Below, one piece after another: positions 1-8,368 of a stretch of DNA of 64,000 bases (position 1 is its first letter; every line of letters starts with the position of its first letter). The stretch covers positions 124,001 to 188,000 of the forward strand of contig FSRV01000003.1 of assembly GCA_900142905.1 (NCBI GenBank), written 5' to 3'. Made by a program: the position numbers and the translations under genes. Below the pieces are notes generated by a model. The model was not told where the DNA came from and did no database searches. It was given only the letters and a program-made list of their open reading frames with translations. This stretch comes from Burkholderia sp. GAS332 (GTDB lineage Bacteria; Pseudomonadota; Gammaproteobacteria; Burkholderiales; Burkholderiaceae).

Positions 1-468
1 AGTTATGCTAGCCATGTTTACAGGTCGCGCTGGCGAAAGAAAACTCGCTGCCTGCTCCCAATTAGGCTGGAAGGACGGATGTCTGGTTTTGCCGACGTGT
101 CGTTTTAGCAACCGGCGAACGGCCGTGCGGCCGCCAATTTTGCTAGCGCGTTCAACGTGTTCTTCAATTCCGCAAATGCGGCCGTTGAGCGACGCAACAG
201 GGTAAACTGGGGTGCACCGGCTCGAATTATCTGTACCGGACCTGCAACTCAGGCGGCCTCTTTGAGGGTAGCTGTGCTCTTACCGAATATCCCGGCGAAT
301 TGTCCCGCTACAGGATGCAGCGAGCGCGTATGCGCTTCTCGAGTCCGGAGAGATGTCTAGAGGGCGAGTGATACTCCCTATCGACCAGGCATCATCTAGT
401 TAAACCTCCTCGCAAGCTCTTTCCAGCTCCCGCTCTTTTTAATCGACCTGCCAGAATGATAGAGGCGA
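1..468. other. No recognisable gene
   Basis: Two short open frames of 66 and 67 codons occur here, but neither resembles a known family or has a convincing ribosome binding site. The segment probably contains decayed or intergenic DNA upstream of the operon that starts at 652. Nothing else was seen. Confidence 0.4.
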
Positions 469-492
469 ATGCGGACCAACTGCCGTCCGCAT
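469..492. repeat. Perfect 8-bp hairpin
   Basis: ATGCGGAC (469-476) and GTCCGCAT (485-492) are exact inverted arms around an 8-nt loop. No run of T follows on either strand, so a Rho-independent terminator is unlikely. It may be a protein-binding site or a relic of the upstream transcription unit. Confidence 0.4.
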
Positions 493-557
493 CGGTGCGT
501 TAGCGTCCAGGGTCCGTGCCTTCCACAACTGGCGAATCGACGGACAATATGCGTGTA

Positions 558-571
558 AAAACACGTGTTTT
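558..571. promoter_or_regulatory. Candidate MarR operator upstream of P450 operon
   Basis: AAAACACGTGTTTT is a perfect 14-nt palindrome centred 87 bp before the ATG of the SDR gene. A wider inverted pair, GTTGAC (573-578) and GTCAAC (595-600), lies just downstream, and TTGACG at 574-579 could be a -35 element. MarR proteins bind short AT-flanked palindromes and usually control their own operon. The operon here encodes a MarR protein, so this is a plausible autoregulatory site, by inference only. Confidence 0.4.
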
Positions 572-651
572 GGTTGACGAATTCTTTTTTGTCGGTCAAC
601 ATTAACATCCACGTGCCGAGCCGATGTCGGCGTACTCTCGTTAGGGTAGAT

Positions 652-1398
652 ATGACAAAGAAAATTCTGGTGGTGGGTGGTTGCGGTGCAGTGGGGTCTG
701 CTGTTGTCGCAGGCATCAGAGCGCGGGGTGACGATGCTGCTGTTTTCGATCTTCCGAAATCGCTTGAGCGGTTGCGCGACGCCGACGTGCTGAACTTCCC
801 TGTTGATGTGCGGGATCGCGCGTCTGTTCGTTCTGCATATGAGAACCTGGGAAACGCGTGGGGCCGCCTCGATGGCCTGGTCTACACGTCGGGGTTCGCG
901 AATTCACCACCAACACCCGCAGAAAATTTGACAGATAGCGAATGGCGAGACGTGCTCGATGTGAACCTTTTCGGAGCATTTCTTGTAGCCACATGCGGCC
1001 GAGCCCTGCTCCTCGAAGGTCAGCAGTCCAGCATTGTCTTCGTTTCTTCGTCCATGGCCTTTGGGCCTGTACCCGGCTTTGCGCCGTACATCGCGTCCAA
1101 AGCCGGACTGATCGGACTGACGCGCGCACTTGCCTTGGAGTTTTCACCCAAGGTTCGTGTGAATGTGATTGCGCCGTCGGCGATGGAAACACCCTTTCTC
1201 GCCGGAGGCACCGGGAGGGTGGAGGACGAGGCAATCCCCGGCTGGTTCGACGCCACGATGATGAGTTCTCAGATTCCTCTGGGGCGGCTTGCGACGCCCC
1301 AGGATTGTGCCGGCGCAATAGATTTTCTTCTAGATGAGCGTTCATCTTTCATAACTGGCCAAGTGATTACGTTGAACGGCGGCAAGCAGATGAGGTGA
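652..1398 (+). CDS. SDR family NAD(P)-dependent oxidoreductase
   Basis: Classical short-chain dehydrogenase of 248 residues, likely oxidising or reducing an alcohol or ketone in the cytoplasm. The Rossmann glycine motif GGCGAVG is at residues 9-15, the catalytic serine lies in VSSS near 131-134, and the YIASK active-site motif gives Tyr146 and Lys150. The usual NNAG motif is replaced by TSG. The ATG at 652 is chosen because the family fold begins there; an upstream TTG would add 29 unrelated residues. It is the first gene of a four-gene operon and its stop lies 2 bp before the next start. The substrate cannot be read from the sequence, but the P450 partner suggests oxidation of a hydroxylated product. 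Confidence 0.88.
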   Translation: MTKKILVVGGCGAVGSAVVAGIRARGDDAAVFDLPKSLERLRDADVLNFPVDVRDRASVRSAYENLGNAWGRLDGLVYTSGFANSPPTPAENLTDSEWRDVLDVNLFGAFLVATCGRALLLEGQQSSIVFVSSSMAFGPVPGFAPYIASKAGLIGLTRALALEFSPKVRVNVIAPSAMETPFLAGGTGRVEDEAIPGWFDATMMSSQIPLGRLATPQDCAGAIDFLLDERSSFITGQVITLNGGKQMR

Positions 1399-1400
1399 CA

Positions 1401-2222
1401 ATGAATACCGAAAAAATACGGCGTTCGGTTGAAGAAAACGATCGGTTGCTTGATCTGAGAAAGACTATTCCGGCTCTTCAGAGCTACATCGAAGATTTCA
1501 AAAATCGGAGCGCATCGACGCTAGCATCTTTCCCATTTGAAATAGGCAGATACGGCGACCACTCGGATGAAACTTTCCTTCAAACAGATTTCGGTCGCAC
1601 GCCTGCGAAGCGGCTGACCGTATTCATTCACGGCGGCTACTGGAGAGCCTATTCAGCGGAGGACTTCGCGTTCGTGGCTGACCACCTTCAGGAAGCAGCC
1701 ACGCGTTTCATTTCCTTGAACTACTCCTTATGTCCGACGGTAGGCATTCGGCGGATTGTCCATCAGATTAGCAAAGCGCTTCAGAAGGTCGTTCGGGATA
1801 ATCCAGGATATTGCATCCATCTTGTCGGGCACTCGGCCGGCGCGCATCTAGCCGCTATGTCCGATAAAACGAAGTGGTGGGAGGATGTCGATCTCGTCGA
1901 ATCACCGGTGGAAAAAATCACGCTGGTCAGCGGCATCTTTGATCTGTCTCCCGTACAGCGATCCTTCCTGCAAGAAACGGTGAGACTGTCCGACGACGAC
2001 GTCGAAGACCTAAGTCCTATCCACTTCAAGCCCGCATCATCATGCGAGTACGCCATTCACGCAGGCGGGCAGGAGACCCGGATCTACATTGCGGGTAGCG
2101 AAACATACTGCACCCACCTGCGAACTGTGGGCGTAAAAGCGAATGTGACCATCCACGAGGAGGCGGACCATTTTTCAATACTCTGCCGTGGTATTTTTTG
2201 GGGAGTTCGGGATGGCAACTGA
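1401..2222 (+). CDS. Alpha/beta hydrolase, kynurenine-formamidase-like
   Basis: Cytoplasmic alpha/beta hydrolase of 273 residues in the arylformamidase/carboxylesterase group. HGGYW at residues 77-81 forms the oxyanion hole and GHSAG at 143-147 carries the nucleophile Ser145. A late His in a DHF context probably completes the triad. The ATG at 1401 has GAGG five bases upstream, overlapping the end of the SDR gene; a GTG at 1395 is an in-frame alternative. The gene overlaps the following MarR gene by 11 bp. The HGGYW form is typical of kynurenine formamidase, but no other kynurenine-pathway gene is present, so it more likely hydrolyses an ester or amide made in this operon's own pathway. Confidence 0.82.
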   Translation: MNTEKIRRSVEENDRLLDLRKTIPALQSYIEDFKNRSASTLASFPFEIGRYGDHSDETFLQTDFGRTPAKRLTVFIHGGYWRAYSAEDFAFVADHLQEAATRFISLNYSLCPTVGIRRIVHQISKALQKVVRDNPGYCIHLVGHSAGAHLAAMSDKTKWWEDVDLVESPVEKITLVSGIFDLSPVQRSFLQETVRLSDDDVEDLSPIHFKPASSCEYAIHAGGQETRIYIAGSETYCTHLRTVGVKANVTIHEEADHFSILCRGIFWGVRDGN

Positions 2223-2658
2223 CAAGAGTAAACGGGGGTTCGATCTTGACTCTTACTTGTTTTTTTGGATCGGACAGATAGACCGACTATACGCGCGCTC
2301 CGTTACCAAGGCATTAAAGCCTTTCGACGTGAACCTCACCTGTTGGCGGATCCTCGCTCTTCTTCATCGTATGGGTTCCCTAACGACCACCGAACTGTCT
2401 GACATGTCCGCCATCGAACGATCGGCGCTGGGCAGAACTGTCGACACGATGCAGGCCTCTGGTCTCATCAGGAAGGTCGGCAGGTCTGATGACCAACGAA
2501 TGCAGGATGTGGAGATTCTGGAAGCTGGAACGCGTCTGTATCTAGAAATACTTCCAATCGTGAAAAGGATTAACGACCATGCGATCTGGAACGTCAGCGC
2601 GGCTGATTTAGATCGCTGCATTTCCATTCTCAAGGACGTCCGTTCAAATCTATCCTGA
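2212..2658 (+). CDS. MarR family transcriptional regulator
   Basis: 148-residue winged-helix regulator. The middle contains the MarR DNA-binding region (TTTELSDMSAIERSALGRTV followed by the wing with RSDDQR), flanked by helices typical of the dimer interface. The start is ATG 2212, preceded by GGGGAG at 2200-2205 inside the hydrolase gene; a GTG at 2188 would give an 8-residue extension. It lies inside the SDR-hydrolase-P450 operon, so it probably represses that operon until a ligand (an aromatic or the pathway substrate) is bound. The palindrome at 558-571 is a candidate site. The ligand is not predictable from the sequence. Confidence 0.85.
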   Translation: MATDKSKRGFDLDSYLFFWIGQIDRLYARSVTKALKPFDVNLTCWRILALLHRMGSLTTTELSDMSAIERSALGRTVDTMQASGLIRKVGRSDDQRMQDVEILEAGTRLYLEILPIVKRINDHAIWNVSAADLDRCISILKDVRSNLS

Positions 2659-2680
2659 AAATCGTAAAGTGAGACTAACA

Positions 2681-3904
2681 ATGACCAGCGGCTGTCCCTA
2701 CAAAAACCTGTTCGATCCTGAATTCATTCGAGACCCCTATCCCGCTCTTGAGTTCGCGCGCAAGGAGGAGCCTGTTGTCAAGATTGACGAGCTCAACCTG
2801 TGGCTCATTACGGCGCACAAGGACGTTCTGAAGGTTCTCCGGTCTCCGAAGATATTTTCAAACCGTAACGTCCAATCGCCGCTTTTTCCCTTTTCTGCGG
2901 ACGCTGTCGCAACGCTCGCGAAGAACGGTTTTTCACCCGGTACAGCCCTCACTGGGAGCGATGGACCGCTACATAAACGTCTGCGCGCTGAACTATCCAA
3001 AGCATTGGATTTCACCCCTGAGCGAATGACTTCGCTCACTGAATCCGTCAAAACCGCCGCGACGCAATTGCTCGATTGCATCGTCGACGAACAGTTCGAT
3101 CTCGTTGCGTCCCTGACATTCAAGTTCCCTGCGCGCGTTGTCTTCAAACTCATCGGTTTTCCCGACAGAGACCATGACCAACTTCAGGCTTGGTGTATGG
3201 ATCGCCTCACGATGTTTTGGGGGCGATGCCCCCCGGACCAACAGGTTAAAGTCGCCGAGGGTCTGTCAGCGTACTGGAAGTACTGTGAGGATTTCGTCGC
3301 CTCGAGTAACCTCAATGAAGACACCATCACCGGCCGGCTTCTAGCGATCAACAACGAAGACGAATCGCGAGTTTCCCGACACGAAATTACGACAATTATT
3401 TTTGGACTTGTTTTCGCCGGACAGGAGACGACAGCGAATGCACTAGCGAGCATGTTCAGATTCCTTCTTGAAGATCGCTCCCGATGGAGTGCTGTTCTGC
3501 ACGACAGGTCGATGGTACTTTCAGCATTCAACGAAACGCTTCGCCTCGCTCCGCCCATCGCCGCTTGGCGCCGCTACACAGAACAGGATGTGGAGATCTC
3601 AGGAGTGAATATTCCTGCGGGTTCTCATGTCCTTCTCCATCTTGGATCCGCCGGTCATGACGATGTCGAATTCACAGATCCCAATTCATTCGACCTGAAG
3701 CGCGAAGATAGCGACAGACATCTAGCCTTTGGTATGGGCTTGCATTACTGCCTTGGCGCCCCATTGGCCAAACTCGAGGCAGAGGTGATTTTGAACATGG
3801 TGCTAGATCGATTCCCGTCACTTGAATTGCTCCCTGAACAAACATTTTCATACATCCCTAACATTGCTTTCCGCGGACCGCAGAGATTACTAACGAAGAA
3901 GTGA
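2681..3904 (+). CDS. Cytochrome P450
   Basis: Soluble bacterial class I P450 of 407 residues. It has the I-helix oxygen-activation motif AGQETT at 246-251, the K-helix ExxR (Glu285-Arg288), and the haem loop FGMGLHYCLG with the proximal Cys357. There is no membrane anchor. It would hydroxylate a small hydrophobic substrate using ferredoxin and ferredoxin reductase, neither of which is encoded nearby, so redox partners must come from elsewhere. The ATG at 2681 is preferred over an in-frame GTG at 2669. It follows the MarR gene by 22 bp and is the last gene of the operon. Confidence 0.93.
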   Translation: MTSGCPYKNLFDPEFIRDPYPALEFARKEEPVVKIDELNLWLITAHKDVLKVLRSPKIFSNRNVQSPLFPFSADAVATLAKNGFSPGTALTGSDGPLHKRLRAELSKALDFTPERMTSLTESVKTAATQLLDCIVDEQFDLVASLTFKFPARVVFKLIGFPDRDHDQLQAWCMDRLTMFWGRCPPDQQVKVAEGLSAYWKYCEDFVASSNLNEDTITGRLLAINNEDESRVSRHEITTIIFGLVFAGQETTANALASMFRFLLEDRSRWSAVLHDRSMVLSAFNETLRLAPPIAAWRRYTEQDVEISGVNIPAGSHVLLHLGSAGHDDVEFTDPNSFDLKREDSDRHLAFGMGLHYCLGAPLAKLEAEVILNMVLDRFPSLELLPEQTFSYIPNIAFRGPQRLLTKK

Positions 3905-3999
3905 TCGAACGATCTCTTTCTGAGCACTTCTGCGTGTGATAAACGCCATTTATATCATTTAATTTCGAATGCTTATTATAATAAATTGGCTTGGATGTT

Positions 4000-4045
4000 G
4001 ATTTTCACGGAATCCTGACCCGGGATTTTCATTGAATTCTTACCC
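4000..4045. repeat. Two tandem copies of IS21-type terminal repeat
   Basis: Positions 4000-4021 and 4024-4045 are two imperfect 22-bp direct copies sharing the pattern GATTTTCAyKGAATyCTkACCC. Multiple terminal repeats of this sort are characteristic of IS21-family ends, where the transposase binds. They sit beside an istB relic and probably mark one end of the old element. Confidence 0.5.
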
Positions 4046-4068
4046 ACCCGTCGGACCGGCTTTGCGGG

Positions 4069-4352
4069 TTATTCGGTGGGCGCCCGGGTTTTTTCTCTCT
4101 CCTTCTTTGACTGTGTCTTGCTGTTTCTGAAACGATAGCTAACGCTACCTGTTTCTACAATGTGAGAGTGGTGCGTAAGCCGGTCGAGCAGCACTGTCGT
4201 CATCTTTGCGTCGCCAAACACACTGGCCCATTCGACGAAGCTCAGATTGGTGGTGATGGTGCTGGTTCGTTCGTAAAGCTTGCTCAGCAGGTGGAACAGC
4301 AGCGCACCGCCTGTCTGGCTGAACGGCAGGTAGTCGAATTCATCAATTAACG
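4069..4352 (-). pseudogene. istB: istB remnant (IS21 family helper ATPase), C-terminal part
   Basis: On the minus strand this stretch encodes the C-terminal third of an IstB-type AAA+ helper ATPase: a DEFDYLPF Walker-B segment, then a [11 protein letters not shown] sensor region and a [12 protein letters not shown] segment. The N-terminal part with Walker A is missing, and the sequence runs into an oppositely oriented second istB relic. It cannot support transposition on its own. The DEFDYLPF and SFVEW spellings are diverged from those of the second relic, so two different IS21 elements appear to have met here. Confidence 0.7.
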
Positions 4353-4362
4353 TTATCCAAAA

Positions 4363-4753
4363 CATTACTGGACGAGATCGGGTACCTGCCGATCGGTTCA
4401 AGCAGTGGTAACCTGGACGGCGCAATCACGTTGGTCGACCGGCCGTCCTGCTTGACGCTATCCAGGCAACCTGTTCTTCCAGTTCGTCAATGCGTGTTAT
4501 GAGCGCTGCCCCATCATCCTGACATCGAACCGCAGCTTCGTTGAATGGGGGGGAGGTGTTTGGCGACAGTGTGGTCGCAACGGCGCTGCTCGACCGCCTG
4601 CTGCCTCACGCCATCGTGGTGCGGATCGAAGGTTCGTCGTACCGCATGCACGAGCACGCCGATCTGCTGCCCGACCATCAGCGCAACCGCTCATCCTCCC
4701 TGAACCCAGGGCCCGCCGAACCCGCTCGCTGGCGACCGGGCCGCCACCGTTGA
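4363..4753 (+). pseudogene. istB: Second istB remnant with frameshift
   Basis: On the plus strand, fragments of another IstB are visible: DEIGYLP from 4371, then after a disrupted stretch of about 70 bp GNLFFQF, LTSNRSFVEWG, and VFGDSVVATALLDR through to a C-terminus at 4753. A run of seven G at 4547-4553 puts the reading frame one base out between SFVEW and the following GEVFGD. The N-terminal domain is absent. This is a dead relic. The GC content and closer match to the IstB consensus suggest it is younger than the opposed copy at 4069-4352. Confidence 0.72.
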
Positions 4754-4896
4754 AACTCTCACGATTTGGATGTCGGCTGATCACCGTTCACACAGGGCGG
4801 GGAAGTTTACTTCGACACTTCTGGGGAGATTACGCCCGACGTTGACACGCCTGATCTACTTCTTTCGAGGACAAAAATAGGGACGATCGGAACACG

Positions 4897-5523
4897 CTAT
4901 TCCGCAGCGACCTCTGAGAAGTATTCAGCGACTGCGAGATCGGCGCTCCGTCTGGCCTCTGCGGCAGCGTCCGGGCCGCAGGCGAGTCCCTGAATCGAAA
5001 AGAAAGTTACGCTATGCATCCCAATGGTCTTCAGAACAGATCTTAGATATGGAGTCAAGAAGTCAGGTTGACGATCCCGCTCGCCGGTATATCTCCCACC
5101 GGAGGAAACTGCGACGTAAACAGGGCGATCCGAGAGAGTTCCGACTTTACCTTCCGAAGTTACGTTAAACGTGCGATTCACGCGAACGATATGGTCTATC
5201 CACACTTTCAAACTAGAAGGCACTGTGAAATTGTGCATGGGTGTTCCGATGACCACACATTCCGAGTCCTCCAGTTCCTTGATCAATCGCTCAGATTCTC
5301 CGAGAGATCCCACCTCATATGGTGGGCTAGTAACACTCCGAGCCGTTGCGAGGTGGGTCGCATAGTTTGCGTCTATATGGGACACGGGACCCGAACCGAA
5401 GTCCCGATCGATCACCGTTGCGGCAGGGCTCCTTTGGATCAGGCGGTTCACTATCGATTGCGAAAGCCTAGCGCTTTCCGAGGCCCCTCCGCGGGGACTG
5501 AAGCTGACACGCAGAATTTTCAT
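4897..5523 (-). CDS. azoR: FMN-dependent NADH-azoreductase (AzoR type)
   Basis: 208-residue flavodoxin-fold quinone/azo reductase of the AzoR (ACP phosphodiesterase) family. The N-terminal SFSPRGGASES loop binds FMN phosphate, and the PMHNFTVPSSLK segment near residue 100 matches the family PMYNF motif that contacts the isoalloxazine ring. These enzymes reduce quinones by two electrons at the expense of NADH and help against quinone or thiol stress. The length is normal for the family. The gene diverges from a MocR regulator at 5674 across 150 bp that hold a candidate operator, so it is the likely target of that regulator. Confidence 0.88.
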   Translation of the reverse strand: MKILRVSFSPRGGASESARLSQSIVNRLIQRSPAATVIDRDFGSGPVSHIDANYATHLATARSVTSPPYEVGSLGESERLIKELEDSECVVIGTPMHNFTVPSSLKVWIDHIVRVNRTFNVTSEGKVGTLSDRPVYVAVSSGGRYTGERDRQPDFLTPYLRSVLKTIGMHSVTFFSIQGLACGPDAAAEARRSADLAVAEYFSEVAAE

Positions 5524-5631
5524 GAGTTTTCCAATCTCAAAGATTCTCCGAGGTAGATGGCACTAAGAAGCCATCGGCACGTACAACCCCGGTGATGATG
5601 TACCGTTGCATGCTCATCCTAAGAGTCCGAT

Positions 5632-5653
5632 GCCATAATAGGAAGAGCCATAA
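5632..5653. promoter_or_regulatory. Candidate MocR operator, direct repeats
   Basis: GCCATAA occurs at 5632-5638 and again at 5647-5653, 15 bp start to start, in the azoR/MocR intergenic region. An inverted pair GATGGC/GCCATC lies at 5556-5561 and 5570-5575. MocR regulators such as PdxR and GabR are known to bind direct repeats near divergent promoters, so autoregulation from here is plausible. Confidence 0.4.
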
Positions 5654-5673
5654 ATCGAACCACGGACTAGGCC

Positions 5674-7095
5674 ATGGTACTTCCAGATCCAAACAACTTT
5701 TCATCGCTAGACCAAAATTTCGTCGAACCGCTCTACCGACAAATCTATGGCCGGTTTCGACGTGCCATTGCGGACGGCACGCTCGTGCCCGGAGACCGCA
5801 TTCCTGCAGTCCGGGCTCTGGCCACGGAATTAGGATTGGCTAGAGGAACCATTGAAACGGCATATTCGCTGTTGGCAGCAGAGGGATACATTCTGTCTCG
5901 TGGGCAAGCAGGTACCATCGTGGCTCCGGGCCTAGTGGTCCGCAGACCTGTACCGAGCGCGGAGCGGCCATCAAAGGCGGTCGGAAGTAGCTCGAAGCTG
6001 CACCCGGAGTCAATCATGCCGTTCCAGATGGGCCTGCCCGCGTTGGATGCATTTCCACGGAAAATCTGGGCTCGACTTGGTGCGCGATGCGTCCGCGCCA
6101 CCCAGATTCCAGGCATGGTCTATCCCGCTGCGCATGGATTGGAATCATTGCGCACAGCGATCGCCACATATCTTCAAGTGGCGCGCGGGATCTCCTGCTC
6201 GCCATCGCAGGTATTCGTGACATCTGGATATCGAAACTCGCTGGAATTGATTGCCCATGCACTTCTTAAGGCAGGTGACCGCGTACTGCTCGAGGATCCC
6301 GGTTATCCGCCCACCCGGCAGTTGCTGGAGCATCTGCAAATCGCAATTACCCCGGTTCCTGTAGACCAGGACGGTATGATTGTCGCCCAAGGCTTAAAGG
6401 CCACACCACGCGCCCATGCGGCAGTGGTCACACCGGCGCATCAAAGCCCTCTATGCGTATCACTATCGCTACCGCGGCGCCTCGCATTACTGGATTGGGC
6501 GGCACAAAACAACGCGTGGATCGTCGAGGATGACTATGATGGGGAGTATAGGTACGTCAGCCGCCCCCTGCCTGCTCTCAAGAGTCTCGATCGCGACGGA
6601 AGGGTGCTTTATGCGGGTACCTTTAGCAAGGTGTTGTTTCCCGGGATCAGGCTAGCATATCTTGTAGTGCCAGAAACCGAAGTCGAGAGGTTCGAGCAGG
6701 TTTCCCAAATTTTCTCGGGAAACTGTCCTGAACTTACACAAACGATCGTAACGGCCTTTCTGACGGAAGGACACTTTTCTCGTCACATTCAGCGTATGCG
6801 AAAACTATATGCTGAGCGCAGGGTCGCCACCGCAAGCGGACTGGAGAAGATCTTGGGACAGCACTTGCGAATTGATCCTCAACTGGGAGGCATGCATTTG
6901 ATTCTGCGGCTGCGGGGTCAATGGTCGGACCGCGCGCTGGCCGAGCGCATGCGCGCCAACGGAGTGTTTGCACAGGCGCTGACCGATTGGGGTATCTGCG
7001 AACCGATAGAGCCCGCCTTGCTCGTTGGCTTTACCAATGTCGATTCTACGAGTACCGCCGAGAAGATCGGGCGGCGCATCCTTGAATTCATTTGA
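5674..7095 (+). CDS. MocR/GntR-type transcriptional regulator with aminotransferase domain
   Basis: 473 residues. The N-terminal GntR winged helix (about 17-85, with PGDRIPAVRALA and a GYILSRGQAG wing) is joined to a fold-type I aminotransferase-like domain. The PLP site is intact: DDYDGEYRY at 286-294 and the Schiff-base lysine Lys319 in GTFSKVLFPGIR. MocR proteins use PLP, often with an amine ligand, as a sensor and do not catalyse transamination in vivo. It diverges from azoR and is followed by an AhpD-like gene, so both are candidate targets. The inducer is unknown; PLP homeostasis (PdxR) is less likely because no pdx gene is nearby. Confidence 0.88.
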   Translation: MVLPDPNNFSSLDQNFVEPLYRQIYGRFRRAIADGTLVPGDRIPAVRALATELGLARGTIETAYSLLAAEGYILSRGQAGTIVAPGLVVRRPVPSAERPSKAVGSSSKLHPESIMPFQMGLPALDAFPRKIWARLGARCVRATQIPGMVYPAAHGLESLRTAIATYLQVARGISCSPSQVFVTSGYRNSLELIAHALLKAGDRVLLEDPGYPPTRQLLEHLQIAITPVPVDQDGMIVAQGLKATPRAHAAVVTPAHQSPLCVSLSLPRRLALLDWAAQNNAWIVEDDYDGEYRYVSRPLPALKSLDRDGRVLYAGTFSKVLFPGIRLAYLVVPETEVERFEQVSQIFSGNCPELTQTIVTAFLTEGHFSRHIQRMRKLYAERRVATASGLEKILGQHLRIDPQLGGMHLILRLRGQWSDRALAERMRANGVFAQALTDWGICEPIEPALLVGFTNVDSTSTAEKIGRRILEFI

Positions 7096-7233
7096 GTGCG
7101 ATAGCAATCGGAATCGTGACGTTTTCCTATTGCCTATGGTCTACAAATCTGTCTAGATTACGGCTCTGTATTGCGTGGCCAGGATGTTGGATGATGAACA
7201 TCCTCCAACCAACAACGTATTGATGGATCTGTC

Positions 7234-7689
7234 ATGAGCAATCGTATCGACTACGCAAGAGCAGCACCAGAAGGATATAAGGCATTTGGAGGAGTGCACG
7301 CCTACCTGCACGACTGTGGCCTGCAGCACGAGTTGATCGACTTGGTGAATCTGCGGGTCTCGCAGATCAACGGCTGCGCTTATTGCATCGACATGCATTC
7401 CCGCGATCTGATAAAACGCGGTGTTACGGTAGAAAAACTGGTGCTGGTTCCGGTGTGGCATGAGGCTGGCGCAGTGTTCAACGCACGCGAACGCGCCGCA
7501 CTTACGTGGGCAGAGACTGTTACACGAGTCAGTGAAACGGGCGTACCCGACGCGAGCTACAAGGCAATAACCGCAGAGTTCAATGAGAAAGAACTCTCTG
7601 ACTTGACTTACGCGATCGCGCTGATGAACGCGTTCAATCGCCTTGGCGTTAGTTTTCGCAAAAAACCTGCCGCTGCCGCTAAGGCGTGA
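7234..7689 (+). CDS. AhpD-like carboxymuconolactone decarboxylase family protein
   Basis: 151-residue all-helical protein of the CMD/AhpD superfamily. The redox motif CAYC (Cys48-Cys51) followed by His55 in the phrase NGCAYCIDMHS is the AhpD peroxidase-type active site, so the likely role is thiol-dependent peroxide or alkyl-hydroperoxide reduction, not decarboxylation. Downstream helices contain ERAALTWAE, typical of the family. It lies 138 bp after the MocR gene on the same strand with its own leader. With azoR on the other side, the locus looks like a small oxidative or electrophile stress unit. Confidence 0.85.
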   Translation: MSNRIDYARAAPEGYKAFGGVHAYLHDCGLQHELIDLVNLRVSQINGCAYCIDMHSRDLIKRGVTVEKLVLVPVWHEAGAVFNARERAALTWAETVTRVSETGVPDASYKAITAEFNEKELSDLTYAIALMNAFNRLGVSFRKKPAAAAKA

Positions 7690-7893
7690 GTGCGCGATCA
7701 CTGACATTGCCGGCCTTGAGCTACGCTACGGCTCATACTGCCACTTGCCACGGACTTGCCGACCGGCCACTCTCGCACTGTCGAACATGGATTGAAAATG
7801 ATGCACCACTCGAAAAGCGGATTCTTGGTTCTATGGCCTTTACAGCGCGAGAGCTAACCTGCATACCCTATCGATACTTACCACGGACGTGTT

Positions 7894-8349
7894 ATGAAAA
7901 AAGAATTGAAGCTCCGGCAAGTTGAAGGCGATACGGAGTTGCTGGCATGTCATGCAGTCATGGTGGAACTGCGCCCGCATCTTCACGATCCCAACGTATT
8001 TGCACGGCAAGTGATGCGGCAGCGTGAGCGTGGATATCGCTTACTGGCGGCTTGGGATAAGGACCGACCCGTTGGGCTCGTTGGCTATCGTCTTCAAGAA
8101 AACCTGATGTACGGTGAATTCATGTATGTCGACGATTTGGTTGTACTTCAAGATTATCGACGTGATGGCGCGGGGACTCAGCTCCTCTCTGCAGTACGCG
8201 CGTACGCCCGAAAATTGGGTTGTCGATACTTCACGCTCGATACCGGCTTGAGTATGGCCTTGGCTCAGCGCTTCTATTATCGACAAGGTCTGCTTGGCCG
8301 GGGGATGTGTTTTTCTGAGCCACTGTTTGGCGATGAATCAGCGTCGTAG
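7894..8349 (+). CDS. GNAT family N-acetyltransferase
   Basis: 151 residues with a GNAT core: the beta4 strand YVDDLVVLQDYR leads into the acetyl-CoA pyrophosphate loop RDGAGTQLL, followed by CRYFTLDTGLSMALAQRFY, a typical beta5-alpha4 region. It would transfer an acetyl group from acetyl-CoA to an amine. The substrate is not evident. The gene stands alone, about 200 bp after the AhpD-like gene; an overlapping 79-codon frame at 7686-7925 looks spurious. The YYRQGL ending is common among GNAT proteins annotated as acting on small molecules or proteins. Confidence 0.82.
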   Translation: MKKELKLRQVEGDTELLACHAVMVELRPHLHDPNVFARQVMRQRERGYRLLAAWDKDRPVGLVGYRLQENLMYGEFMYVDDLVVLQDYRRDGAGTQLLSAVRAYARKLGCRYFTLDTGLSMALAQRFYYRQGLLGRGMCFSEPLFGDESAS

Positions 8350-8353
8350 TGAT

Positions 8354-8368
8354 GTGACGCAACGTCAC
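8354..8368. repeat. 15-nt palindrome after GNAT gene
   Basis: GTGACG-CAA-CGTCAC is a perfect inverted repeat with a 3-nt centre, starting 5 bp after the GNAT stop codon. No T-run follows, so it is either a weak terminator stem or a protein-binding site. Confidence 0.35.

Noticed and set aside
1401..2222. Kynurenine formamidase in tryptophan catabolism
   Set aside because: The HGGYW motif fits, but no dioxygenase or kynureninase gene is near; the partners are an SDR and a P450.
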